Source: Pseudomonadota bacterium
Lineage (GTDB): Bacteria; Pseudomonadota; Alphaproteobacteria; Rhizobiales; Beijerinckiaceae
Direction: 5' to 3'
Assembly: GCA_023450615.1 (NCBI GenBank)
Contig: JAEXGT010000034.1
Location: 18,923-82,922, forward strand
DNA: 64,000 nucleotides
Of the stretch, positions 8,745-16,682 are shown piece after piece. Under the pieces are notes generated by a model. It searched no databases. It worked only from the letters and a program-made list of their open reading frames with translations, and was not told the origin of the DNA. Position 1 is the stretch's first letter; each line of letters begins with the position of its first letter. A program made the translations under genes and the position numbers.

Positions 8745-10291
8745 GCCCGCACCTCATCCGTCACCAGAGGAAGCACGTCGCCGCCGGCGGCTTCCGCTAG
8801 CGCGCCGGATGCAACGAGACCGGTCGCTATTTCCATATCGGGCGCCATGTGCCGGTCGTTATCGAGAAGGGCAACCTTCGAGCGCAGGAGGGCGCGAGCA
8901 CGCTCCAGGCGCTCGCTCGAATGCATGGGCGCATGGAAGTCACAGCCCTGCGCGGCGGCCAGAAGCTCGATGCCGATCACGTTGGCGGCATTGGCCGCCA
9001 TGGGCAGAAGCCTGCGCGCGCCGTGGGTTGCCATGGACACGTGGTCTTCCTGATTGGCGGAGGTGGGGATGGAATCGACGCTTGCCGGATAAGCGCGCTG
9101 CTTGTTCTCGGACACGAGGGCGGCCGCCGTCACCTGCGGGATCATGAAGCCGGAATTGAGGCCCGGTTTCGGTGTCAGGAACGCAGGCAGTCCCGAGAGG
9201 CTCGGGTCCACCAGCATGGCGATGCGGCGTTCCGCGAGCGAGCCGATCTCGCACAGGGCCATGGCGATCATGTCGGCTGCGAAAGCCACCGGCTCCGCAT
9301 GGAAGTTGCCGCCGGAAATCACCTCGCCCGTATCGGAGAACACTAGCGGGTTGTCGGACACGCCGTTGGCTTCCGTGCCGAGCGTCTCGCCGGCCTGGCG
9401 CAGCAGGTCGAGCACCGCGCCCATCACCTGAGGCTGGCAACGCAGGCAATAGGGGTCCTGCACGCGGTCGTCATTGGTGAGATGCGAGGCGCGGATGGCG
9501 CTGCCCTGCATCAGGCTGCGGAGCGACGCGGCGACCTCGATCTGCCCGCGATGGCGGCGCAGCATCTGGATGCGCGCATCGAACGGGCCATCGGAGCCCT
9601 TCGCCGCATCGGTCGCAAGAGCGCCCGTGACGAGCGCGGCCTGGAATACGCGCTCGGCTTCGAACAACCCGGCGAGGGCGAGCGCTGTCGATACCTGCGT
9701 GCCATTGAGCAGGGCGAGCCCTTCCTTCGGCCCCAGCTCAAGCGGCGCAAGACCGGCGCGAGCAAGTGCGGCTTCCGCAGGCATTCGCGTCCCATCGACG
9801 AAGAACTCGCCGACGCCCATGAGCGCCGCCGTCATGTGCGAGAGCGGCGCGAGATCGCCCGAAGCGCCGACCGATCCCTGACCGGGAATGACGGGAACGA
9901 GGCCCGCTTTCAGGCATGCCGTCAGATGCTCGATCGTGGACCAGCGCACGCCCGACGCGCCCTGCGCGAGGCTCGCGAGCTTCAGCGCCATCACCAGACG
10001 CACGACCGAAACGGGAAGCGGCTCACCGACACCGGCGGCGTGGGACAGCACGATATTGCGCTGGAGCGTCGCCAGATCGGCGGTGCCGATGCGCACGCTC
10101 GCCAGTTTCCCGAAACCCGTATTGATGCCGTAGACCGGCTCGCCTTTCGCGACGATGGCCTCAATGGTCTTTGCGCCGGCTTCGATGCGCGGGCGGCAGT
10201 TTGGGTCGAGTTCGACCTCGGCGCCGCGATAGACATGGCGCCAGTCGCCGAGAGACACCGAGCCGGGAATGAGCGTAAGAATCTTGGTCAC
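8741..10291 (-). CDS. hutH: Histidine ammonia-lyase
   Basis: First step of histidine degradation: L-histidine -> urocanate + ammonia. The protein is about 516 residues, close to the usual 510. The self-formed MIO cofactor comes from Ala143-Ser144-Gly145 within GSVGASGDLAPLSH. YGINTGFGKLA near residue 54 and the ANQEDHVSMATHGARR block also match the family. The start is GTG at 10291, preceded by GGAGAGG and overlapping the hutI stop as GTGA; the longer in-frame reading runs through hutI and is rejected. It is the second gene of the hutIHGUD operon. Confidence 0.97.
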   Translation of the reverse strand: MTKILTLIPGSVSLGDWRHVYRGAEVELDPNCRPRIEAGAKTIEAIVAKGEPVYGINTGFGKLASVRIGTADLATLQRNIVLSHAAGVGEPLPVSVVRLVMALKLASLAQGASGVRWSTIEHLTACLKAGLVPVIPGQGSVGASGDLAPLSHMTAALMGVGEFFVDGTRMPAEAALARAGLAPLELGPKEGLALLNGTQVSTALALAGLFEAERVFQAALVTGALATDAAKGSDGPFDARIQMLRRHRGQIEVAASLRSLMQGSAIRASHLTNDDRVQDPYCLRCQPQVMGAVLDLLRQAGETLGTEANGVSDNPLVFSDTGEVISGGNFHAEPVAFAADMIAMALCEIGSLAERRIAMLVDPSLSGLPAFLTPKPGLNSGFMIPQVTAAALVSENKQRAYPASVDSIPTSANQEDHVSMATHGARRLLPMAANAANVIGIELLAAAQGCDFHAPMHSSERLERARALLRSKVALLDNDRHMAPDMEIATGLVASGALAEAAGGDVLPLVTDEVRA

Positions 10292-11490
10292 TGGCCTCTC
10301 CAAATGCGGGTATGAAGGGGGTTGAAGCCGATGCGGTAAACGAGTTCCGCGGGCCGCTCGATGTCCCAGATCGCGAGGTCGCAGAACTTGCCGGGCTCCA
10401 GCGTTCCGATCTCGTCGAGCTTGCCGAGGGCGCGGGCCGCCTCGCGCGTCACACCGGCGATGCATTCCTCCACCGTCAGGCGGAACAGGGTCGCGCCCAT
10501 GTTCATCGTGAGCAGGAGCGACGTCAGCGGCGAGGTGCCGGGATTGCAATCGGTCGCAAGCGCCATGCGGGTTCCGGCCTTGCGAAAAGCGGCAATCGGC
10601 GGAACCTGCGTTTCGCGCAGCATATAGAATGCGCCCGGCAGCAGCACGGCCACCGTCCCGGCCTTCGCCATGGCGGCGGCGCCTTCTTCGTCCGTGTATT
10701 CCAGATGATCGGCGGACAGGGCTCCGTAATCGGCGGCGAGCTTCGCTCCGTGCAGGTTCGACAGCTGGTCGGCGTGGAGCTTGATCTTCAATCCCAGTGT
10801 CTTGGCGGCATCGAAGACGCGGGCGGTTTGCTCCGGCGAGAAGGCAATGCCCTCGCAGAAGGCATCGACCGCATCCGCCAAGCCTTCGCGGGCCAGCGCC
10901 GGAAGCATCTGGCTGCAGACTTTCTCGATGAAAGCATCCTTGTCGCCATCCGCCTCCGGCGGCAGGGCATGCGCGCCGAGGAAGGTGGTGGTGACGGAGA
11001 TGGGACGCACATCCGACAGGCGGCGCGCGGCGCGCAAGGACCGGGTCTCGGTCTCGAGATCGAGGCCGTAGCCGGACTTGATTTCGATGGTGGTGCAGCC
11101 TTCGCCGATAAGGTGGTCGAGGCGGGGCAGGGCGCTTGCCACGAGTTCGTCCTCGCTCGCCGCGCGCGTCGCCTTCACGGTGGACAGGATGCCGCCGCCC
11201 GCACGGGCGATCTCTTCGTAGCTTGCCCCTTTCAGGCGCAGCTCGAATTCATGGGCGCGATCGCCGCCATAGACGAGGTGCGTGTGGCAATCGACCAAGC
11301 CGGGAGTGATCCAGCGCCTATCGCAGTCGATCCGCTCGGCAGCATCCCATCCGCCGGGAAGCTCGCGCATCGGTCCCGCGAAGGCGATCCGGCCATCCTT
11401 GGAGGCTATGGCCCCGTTCTCCACGATTCCAAGATCGTTTCCGCTCAGCGTCACGAGGCGAGCGTTCAGCCAAACCCGATCGAAGCGCAT
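10288..11490 (-). CDS. hutI: Imidazolonepropionase
   Basis: Third step of the pathway: hydrolyses 4-imidazolone-5-propionate to N-formimidoyl-L-glutamate. This 400-residue amidohydrolase-superfamily metalloenzyme carries the metal motif VDCHTHLVYGGDR with His69 and His71. ALATDCNPGTSP near the C-terminus contains the metal-binding Asp. It starts at ATG 11490 with CCGGAG upstream. It is the first gene of the minus-strand hut operon and is divergent from hutF across a 142-bp region with two HutC-like sites. Confidence 0.97.
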   Translation of the reverse strand: MRFDRVWLNARLVTLSGNDLGIVENGAIASKDGRIAFAGPMRELPGGWDAAERIDCDRRWITPGLVDCHTHLVYGGDRAHEFELRLKGASYEEIARAGGGILSTVKATRAASEDELVASALPRLDHLIGEGCTTIEIKSGYGLDLETETRSLRAARRLSDVRPISVTTTFLGAHALPPEADGDKDAFIEKVCSQMLPALAREGLADAVDAFCEGIAFSPEQTARVFDAAKTLGLKIKLHADQLSNLHGAKLAADYGALSADHLEYTDEEGAAAMAKAGTVAVLLPGAFYMLRETQVPPIAAFRKAGTRMALATDCNPGTSPLTSLLLTMNMGATLFRLTVEECIAGVTREAARALGKLDEIGTLEPGKFCDLAIWDIERPAELVYRIGFNPLHTRIWRGQ

Positions 11491-11516
11491 GTTTCTGCTC
11501 CGGTGTGCCTGCGATA

Positions 11517-11528
11517 ATGTCTATACAT
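11517..11528. promoter_or_regulatory. HutC-like operator, site 1
   Basis: ATGT-CTAT-ACAT, the exact reverse complement of the core at 5595-5610. It lies 27 bp upstream of the hutI start codon, where binding would block RNA polymerase or its start site for hutIHGUD. HutC binding is inferred from position and the presence of hutC nearby. Confidence 0.7.
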
Positions 11529-11546
11529 AATCGCGAATAATCGGTA

Positions 11547-11559
11547 TTGTCTAGACGTA
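11547..11559. promoter_or_regulatory. HutC-like operator, site 2
   Basis: TTGTCTAGACGTA, an imperfect relative of site 1 centred on CTAG. Its centre is 30 bp from the centre of site 1, about three helical turns, so two HutC dimers could sit on the same face of the DNA and control both divergent promoters. The match is weaker than site 1. Confidence 0.5.
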
Positions 11560-11632
11560 TTCGATTGGCTCAGATGGTCGGGCGGCGGCGTGGCTTTTTG
11601 GCGACCGCCGCTCCTCAGCAAAGGTGGCGGCG

Positions 11633-12991
11633 ATGCAAAGGCTCGTTCTTGATCAGGCCCTTCTTCCCGATGGATGGGCCAGGAATGTCGGGCTCGATAT
11701 CGAGGACGGGACGATTGTCTCCGTGCAGCCGCACGCTGCCATGGAAGGGCGCGAACGCATCGCGGGCATCGCGCTGCCCGGACTTCCCAATCTCCACAGC
11801 CACACCTTCCAGCGCGGCATGGCAGGGCTTGCCGAAACCCGCGGGCCGGAGGGCGACAGCTTCTGGACATGGCGGCAGGTGATGTACCGTTTTCTCGGCT
11901 CGCTTACGCCGGACGACGTGGAAGCCATCGCCGCTTTCGCCATGATGGAGATGCTCGAAGGGGGCTTCACCGCGCTGGCCGAGTTCCACTACCTGCACCA
12001 CGATGCGCAAGGGCGGCCCTATGCCGATATCGCAGAACTCTCCGGGCGCATCGCTGCGGCCGCGCATGAAACCGGCATGGGCCTGACCCTGCTGCCGGTT
12101 TTCTATGCGCAAGGCGGGTTCGGCGGTGCCGCGCCGACGGAAGGGCAGCGGCGATTCATCAACGATGCGGAAAGCTATTCCCGCCTTCTCGAAGGCGCGC
12201 GCAAGGCCGTGGCAGGGCTCGACGATGCCGTCGTGGGTATCGCGCCGCACAGCCTGCGGGCCGTCACGCCCGAGAGCCTGAGCGAGGTTCTGGCCATGGG
12301 CGCTGAGGGGCCCATCCACATTCACATCGCCGAGCAGGTGAAGGAGGTGGAGGATTGCCTGGCATGGTCCGGCCAGCGTCCGGTGGCGTGGCTGCTCGAT
12401 CATGCGCCTGTCGATGAGCGTTGGTGCCTGATCCATGCGACGCATCTCGATTACCATGAGATCAAAGGCATGGCGGATAGCGGGGCGGTGGCGGGCCTGT
12501 GCCCGATCACCGAGGCCAATCTCGGCGACGGTATTTTCGAAGGCGTGGATTATCTCGCGGCGGGAGGACGGTTCGGCGTCGGGTCGGATTCGAACATCGA
12601 GATATCGGCTTCCGGCGAGCTCAAGCAATTCGAATACAGCCAGCGCCTCAAGCACCGCGCCCGCAACGTTTTAGCGGCGGGCGAGGGGGATTCGACCGGA
12701 CGCAGCCTTTACGGGAAGGCGCTGGCCGGAGGCGCCCAGGCGCTCCAGCGGCGCATCGGGGCCCTGGCTCCGGGGCACAGGGCCGATATCGTGGCCCTCA
12801 AGGCCGATCACCCGGATCTCGCAGCACTCTCGGGAGATCGCTGGATCGATGCGTATCTCTTCGTGACAGGGAATTCCGCCATCGACACGGTGATGATTGC
12901 GGGCAGGCCCGTGGTAAGAGAGGGTCGGCACGTCCAGCGCGATGCTATCGCGGCACGCTACATGCGCGCCATGGCCAACATCCTGTCATGA
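11633..12991 (+). CDS. hutF: Formimidoylglutamate deiminase
   Basis: Fourth step: N-formimidoyl-L-glutamate -> N-formyl-L-glutamate + ammonia. The protein has 452 residues and belongs to the amidohydrolase superfamily. The metal site LPNLHSHTFQRGMAGLAE carries His55 and His57, and the family hallmark SFWTWRQVMYRF follows. HIHIAEQ and GVGSDSNIE supply further metal or catalytic residues. The ATG at 11633 has AAAGGTGG upstream; a GTG nine nucleotides earlier is possible. It is transcribed away from hutI and coupled to hutC by ATGA. Its presence pairs with HutG to define the formylglutamate branch. Confidence 0.96.
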   Translation: MQRLVLDQALLPDGWARNVGLDIEDGTIVSVQPHAAMEGRERIAGIALPGLPNLHSHTFQRGMAGLAETRGPEGDSFWTWRQVMYRFLGSLTPDDVEAIAAFAMMEMLEGGFTALAEFHYLHHDAQGRPYADIAELSGRIAAAAHETGMGLTLLPVFYAQGGFGGAAPTEGQRRFINDAESYSRLLEGARKAVAGLDDAVVGIAPHSLRAVTPESLSEVLAMGAEGPIHIHIAEQVKEVEDCLAWSGQRPVAWLLDHAPVDERWCLIHATHLDYHEIKGMADSGAVAGLCPITEANLGDGIFEGVDYLAAGGRFGVGSDSNIEISASGELKQFEYSQRLKHRARNVLAAGEGDSTGRSLYGKALAGGAQALQRRIGALAPGHRADIVALKADHPDLAALSGDRWIDAYLFVTGNSAIDTVMIAGRPVVREGRHVQRDAIAARYMRAMANILS

Positions 12992-13734
12992 GGGAAGCAT
13001 CGTCCGGCATGAAACACCTGTACCAGCGCATCCGCGACGATATCGAAGCCAAGATCATGTCCGGCGAGTGGTCTCCCGGGCACCGCATTCCCTTCGAGCA
13101 CGAGCTCATGGCGGAATACGATTGCTCGCGCATGACCGTGAACAAGGTGCTCTCGACGCTTGCGGCCAACGGGCTCATCACGCGACGCCGCCGGGCGGGC
13201 TCGGTAGTGGCGGAGCCGAGCACGCGGCAAGCCGTTCTCGATATCCAGGATTTCGCCCTCGAGGCGGCACGCACCGGCAGCGCCTATCAATTCAAGGTTC
13301 TGCACCGGTCCGTCGATCCCATCGATACCGCCGCCGCGCACCGCATCGGGCTTCCATCCGGCACGGAAATGCTCTGCGTCTCGACGCTTCACATCATGGA
13401 CGGCTTGCCCCAGGCATTCGAGGAGCGGCTGATCAGCCTTCTCACCGTTCCCGAGGCCGACAAGGAAGCCTTCAAGGATTCACCGCCCGGCACATGGCTT
13501 TTGCGGCGCGTGCCGTGGACGGATGCGGAGCATATCGTCCGCGCCGTCAATGCCGACAGCACGATGGCAAAGCGCCTTCAGATCAGGACAGGGGCCGCCT
13601 GCCTCGTTCTCGAACGGCGAACCTGGCAGGCCGGGGCCTTCGTGACGGAAGCGCGGATCACCTATCCCGGCGAACGACATCACCTGATGGGGCGCTTTTC
13701 CCCATCCGTGAAGGGAAGCTCAGCCGTTCAGTGA
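12988..13734 (+). CDS. hutC: Histidine utilization repressor, GntR family
   Basis: Repressor of the hut genes, relieved by urocanate in characterised relatives. About 248 residues: an N-terminal GntR winged helix (about 8-75, with FEHELMAEYDCSRMTVNKVL) and a C-terminal UTRA ligand-binding domain. HHLMGRFSP occurs near the end, as in other HutC proteins. The ATG at 12988 overlaps the hutF stop; an ATG at 13009 (MKHLYQRIRDD) with AGGGAAG upstream is a plausible alternative. Because it shares the hutF transcript behind two operator-like sites, it should be autoregulated. The predicted targets are hutI, hutF and the transporter at 2886-5467. Confidence 0.93.
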   Translation: MREASSGMKHLYQRIRDDIEAKIMSGEWSPGHRIPFEHELMAEYDCSRMTVNKVLSTLAANGLITRRRRAGSVVAEPSTRQAVLDIQDFALEAARTGSAYQFKVLHRSVDPIDTAAAHRIGLPSGTEMLCVSTLHIMDGLPQAFEERLISLLTVPEADKEAFKDSPPGTWLLRRVPWTDAEHIVRAVNADSTMAKRLQIRTGAACLVLERRTWQAGAFVTEARITYPGERHHLMGRFSPSVKGSSAVQ

Positions 13735-13744
13735 CGATCGCGGT

Positions 13745-14758
13745 TCAAAATCCGACGACGATACGATCACGCCCCTGCCTTTTGGCTTGGTAGAGGGCGG
13801 CATCCGCCTGACCGATCAGAGCCTCCGGACACTCGGCGCTATCGAGAGAGGCGGTGGCCAGGCCGATGCTGGCCGTCACACGTCCGTCGATGCCATGGGA
13901 GTGTGGAATGCGTGCCGTTTCAAGGGAGGCCCTGACCATCTCGCCGATGAGTATAGCGCTGGCACTATCCGTGTCCGGAAGGATTATCGCGAACTCTTCG
14001 CCGCCGTATCGCGCGGCCAGGCCGTCCGATCGGGACGCAGCTTCCGACAGAATCCGCGCAACTCGCCGAAGCGCCTCATCGCCTGCTTGGTGCCCCGCCT
14101 GATCGTTGAGAGACTTGAAATGATCAATGTCGAACATCAGCAGAGACAGCGGCTGTCGTGTGCGCTGAAACCGCCGCCATGCTTGATCGAAAGCGGTGTC
14201 AAAAGCGCGGCGATTGGCGAGGTTCGTCAATCCATCCCGCTCGGCTGCGCGCTCCAGTTCCCGGTTGCGACGCCATAATTCGAGTTCATCCATCGCGATC
14301 GCACCAAGGTCCTCCAAGGGCAATCGATCGAAACTGTCCGCAGGTTGTGCCTCGCGCTTCAGGACGCATAGCGAACCTACAGCAGTTCCGGCTTCCGTCA
14401 GAAGCGGTATGCCAGCATAGAAATGAAACGGGAGAAGGGGGACGACGGGGTGTCCCTTGAGCCTCGGGTCCGTCTTCAGATCGCCCACGACGAGAGGCGC
14501 CCCGGATGAAATCACGATCTGACAAACGGACCGATCCCGCTCAATCCAAGGGGCAATACCGTCTCCATGAATAGATTTCATCCATTGATAGCGGTTGTCG
14601 ACGAAGCTCAAGAAGGCCGCGTCAGCTTTATAGAAGCGAGCCGCCAATCGGGTAATTCGATCAAATCGCTCGTCACGGGACGTATCGAGGATTCCGCAGG
14701 AATATAGAAAATCGAGCCGCTCGACTTCATTCGACGGCGGCTTAGGCACGACAAACAC
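13745..14758 (-). CDS. GAF-GGDEF diguanylate cyclase
   Basis: Predicted to make cyclic di-GMP from two GTP. About 337 residues: a GAF sensor domain (about 10-150; VERLDFLYSCGILDTSRDERFDR, quoted only by its ends here, opens it) and a C-terminal GGDEF domain with the active-site motif RYGGEEF. The segment before the active site reads RSDGLAARYGGEEF, so the usual RxxD inhibitory site is broken (Gly where Asp is expected), suggesting loss of product inhibition. No ATG fits the N-terminus; I place the start at GTG 14758 because GAF-GGDEF proteins of this type begin close to the ERL..GILDT motif. The start is uncertain. It ends 10 bp from hutC, convergently. Confidence 0.82.
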   Translation of the reverse strand: MFVVPKPPSNEVERLDFLYSCGILDTSRDERFDRITRLAARFYKADAAFLSFVDNRYQWMKSIHGDGIAPWIERDRSVCQIVISSGAPLVVGDLKTDPRLKGHPVVPLLPFHFYAGIPLLTEAGTAVGSLCVLKREAQPADSFDRLPLEDLGAIAMDELELWRRNRELERAAERDGLTNLANRRAFDTAFDQAWRRFQRTRQPLSLLMFDIDHFKSLNDQAGHQAGDEALRRVARILSEAASRSDGLAARYGGEEFAIILPDTDSASAILIGEMVRASLETARIPHSHGIDGRVTASIGLATASLDSAECPEALIGQADAALYQAKRQGRDRIVVGF

Positions 14759-14961
14759 GTTGGGCGTCCAGTCCGGCAACAGAGATATGGGATTCCCGCC
14801 AACCTTAACGGCTTTGTCCGGGTGTTCAAAGGGAACGTACGATTTCCATCGGAAAGCTGAATGCTGAAAGAAGCCGCGTCCGCTAATTGATAATATTACA
14901 TATTTCCATTGCTCAGACCTCTTGCTCTGAGCGTTGACGAAGCAAGGCGGGTTGCCCACAT

Positions 14962-14980
14962 ATACTCCAAAATGGAGTAT
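14962..14980. promoter_or_regulatory. Inverted repeat spanning the padR start codon, likely autoregulatory operator
   Basis: ATACTCC-AAAAT-GGAGTAT is a perfect 7+7 inverted repeat whose centre contains the ATG of the PadR-type gene (14972). PadR proteins usually bind short palindromes in their own promoters. A TATACT hexamer at 14961-14966 overlaps the left arm and could be a -10 element, which would make the transcript leaderless; no Shine-Dalgarno sequence precedes the ATG. The binding role is inferred. Confidence 0.5.
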
Positions 14981-15559
14981 TCCATATTGGACACGAAAAC
15001 ACTTTGCCTGGCAGTCCTGTCCATGGGCGACGCATCCGGCTACGAGATCAGGAAACGGGTCGAGGAGGTCTTCTCGCGCTTCATGGATGTAGCGCCGAGC
15101 GGGATCTATGCTGCCCTCAAGCTCCTCGACCAGGAGGGGCTCGTCTCGGCCAGAATCGTTCCTCAGAAGGGGCGGCCCAACAAGACCGTTTATACGCTGC
15201 TCGCACCAGGGCGCGAGGCGCTGGCCAACTCGCTGAGGGCCTCGGAGGGGCGGCATAAGATCCGCTCCGAGCTGGTTACGCTTCTGATGTTCGCCGATCT
15301 GTTGCCCCCTGAGAAGTTGCAGGAGGTGCTCGCCAACCGGATGGCGGAGCTGAAACAGGTCCGGCTGGAGATGGAGGCATCGTCCGGCGCGAGCCGTCCC
15401 GGGCACCGGTTCCTGGTGCGGATGGGGATGACCCTGGTCAATGCCGAGCTTGCTTTCCTCAGCGAGAACGTTCCCGGCTTCATGAACGAGCTGGCCGGGA
15501 TCAAAGACACGCGAAACGAACAAAAGGCCGGCGATCTCGTCGGATCGGATCTGCCATAG
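14972..15559 (+). CDS. PadR-family transcriptional regulator
   Basis: Regulator of about 195 residues with a PadR winged helix at the N-terminus (MEYSILDTKTLCLAVLSM, then SGYEIRKRVEE and PSGIYAALKLLDQEGLV). A helical C-terminal dimerisation region follows. The start at 14972 is preferred because PadR proteins begin just before this DTKTLCLAVL helix; an in-frame TTG at 14909 would add 21 atypical residues. It ends 10 bp before the efflux adaptor gene, forming a padR-adaptor-pump operon, so it is probably a substrate-responsive repressor of the pump. Confidence 0.88.
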   Translation: MEYSILDTKTLCLAVLSMGDASGYEIRKRVEEVFSRFMDVAPSGIYAALKLLDQEGLVSARIVPQKGRPNKTVYTLLAPGREALANSLRASEGRHKIRSELVTLLMFADLLPPEKLQEVLANRMAELKQVRLEMEASSGASRPGHRFLVRMGMTLVNAELAFLSENVPGFMNELAGIKDTRNEQKAGDLVGSDLP

Positions 15560-15569
15560 GGGCAATGCC

Positions 15570-16682
15570 GTGAAGAAAAAAGTGACTGTTGCGCTTGCCG
15601 CCATCGGCATCGCTGCCTTCGGAATTGGAGGCGCACGCTATCTGAAGAACGATACGGCCCAGGCTGTGATCCAGCCGAGCGCTCCTGCGGTGACGGAACT
15701 CGCCCGCAGTGAAACCTTCGCCGTGCGCAAGACTGATCTACGCTTCACCGTGCCGCTCGCGGGCACCCTGCGCCCCGTCAATCAGACGACGCTCAAATCC
15801 CAGGTCGCCGCGCAGGTTGCCGAGGTTCTGGTGCAGGAAGGGCAGCCCGTGAAGAAGGGCGACGTTCTCGTGCGCCTGAGCACCGAGGATCTGACCTCGC
15901 GGCTCAATGAGCGCGTGGCCAATCTCGAATCCGCCAAGGCGCAGCTCGCGCTGGCGGAGAAGAACCGGCAGATGAAGCTCAGCCTGCAGGATAAGGGATA
16001 TGCCGCCCAGGCCTCCGTCAACGAGGTGGAAAGCGCCTACCGGGCGGCGCAGGCCACGGTGCGCGCGCAGGAGGCGCAGGTCGAACAGGCACGCAAGGCC
16101 CTGGAGGACGCCGTCGTGAGGGCGCCGATCGACGGCTTCATCTCCGAGCGCGCCATCAATCCAGGCGACAAGGCCGCGGTGGACGGCAAGCTGCTCGTCC
16201 TCATCGATTTGTCCGAACTCGAGATCGAGGCTCCGGTGCCGACGAATGAGATCGGCCTCGTGTCAGTCGGCCAGAAGGCGCTGTTCCGTGTGCCGGGGCT
16301 CGAGGGGCGCGAGTTCACGGGCCATGTCGAGCGCATCAATCCGACCGCCAAGACAGGCTCGCGGTCGATCCCGGTCTATATCCGGGTCGAGAACGATGAC
16401 CAGATCCTTCGCGGCGGCATGTTCGCCTCGGGCGATATCGTCGTGCGCGAGGTGCAGGACGTTGTCGCGGTGCCGCCCGAGGCGGTGCGTGGCGACCAGA
16501 CCCACCGATACGTGCTCAAGCTCGACGGCGACAAGATCGCGCGCCAACCGGTCGAAGTGTCGAAGGACGCGACGGCCAGTCTCGTCGCCGTCGCATCGGG
16601 TCTGCGCGAAGGCGACACCATCGTGAGCGCCCCCTCCATCATTCTTGAGCCGGGCACTCCGGTTCGCATCGGGGACAGATAA
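15570..16682 (+). CDS. RND efflux periplasmic adaptor (membrane fusion protein)
   Basis: Periplasmic adaptor of about 370 residues, anchored by an N-terminal hydrophobic segment (VTVALAAIGIAAFGIGG). The lipoyl half-motifs LKSQVAAQVAEVLVQEGQPV and APIDGFISERAINPGDKA flank a long alpha-helical hairpin (about 105-170), followed by beta-barrel and membrane-proximal domains. The start is GTG at 15570 with AGGGG upstream. The stop is immediately followed by the pump gene. It should bridge the inner-membrane pump to a TolC-like outer-membrane factor, which is not encoded nearby. Confidence 0.93.
   Translation: MKKKVTVALAAIGIAAFGIGGARYLKNDTAQAVIQPSAPAVTELARSETFAVRKTDLRFTVPLAGTLRPVNQTTLKSQVAAQVAEVLVQEGQPVKKGDVLVRLSTEDLTSRLNERVANLESAKAQLALAEKNRQMKLSLQDKGYAAQASVNEVESAYRAAQATVRAQEAQVEQARKALEDAVVRAPIDGFISERAINPGDKAAVDGKLLVLIDLSELEIEAPVPTNEIGLVSVGQKALFRVPGLEGREFTGHVERINPTAKTGSRSIPVYIRVENDDQILRGGMFASGDIVVREVQDVVAVPPEAVRGDQTHRYVLKLDGDKIARQPVEVSKDATASLVAVASGLREGDTIVSAPSIILEPGTPVRIGDR

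Noticed and set aside
14934..14966. TTGACG paired with TATACT as a promoter for the padR gene
   Set aside because: The spacer is 21 bp, too long for a standard sigma-70 promoter; only the TATACT part is kept as a possibility.
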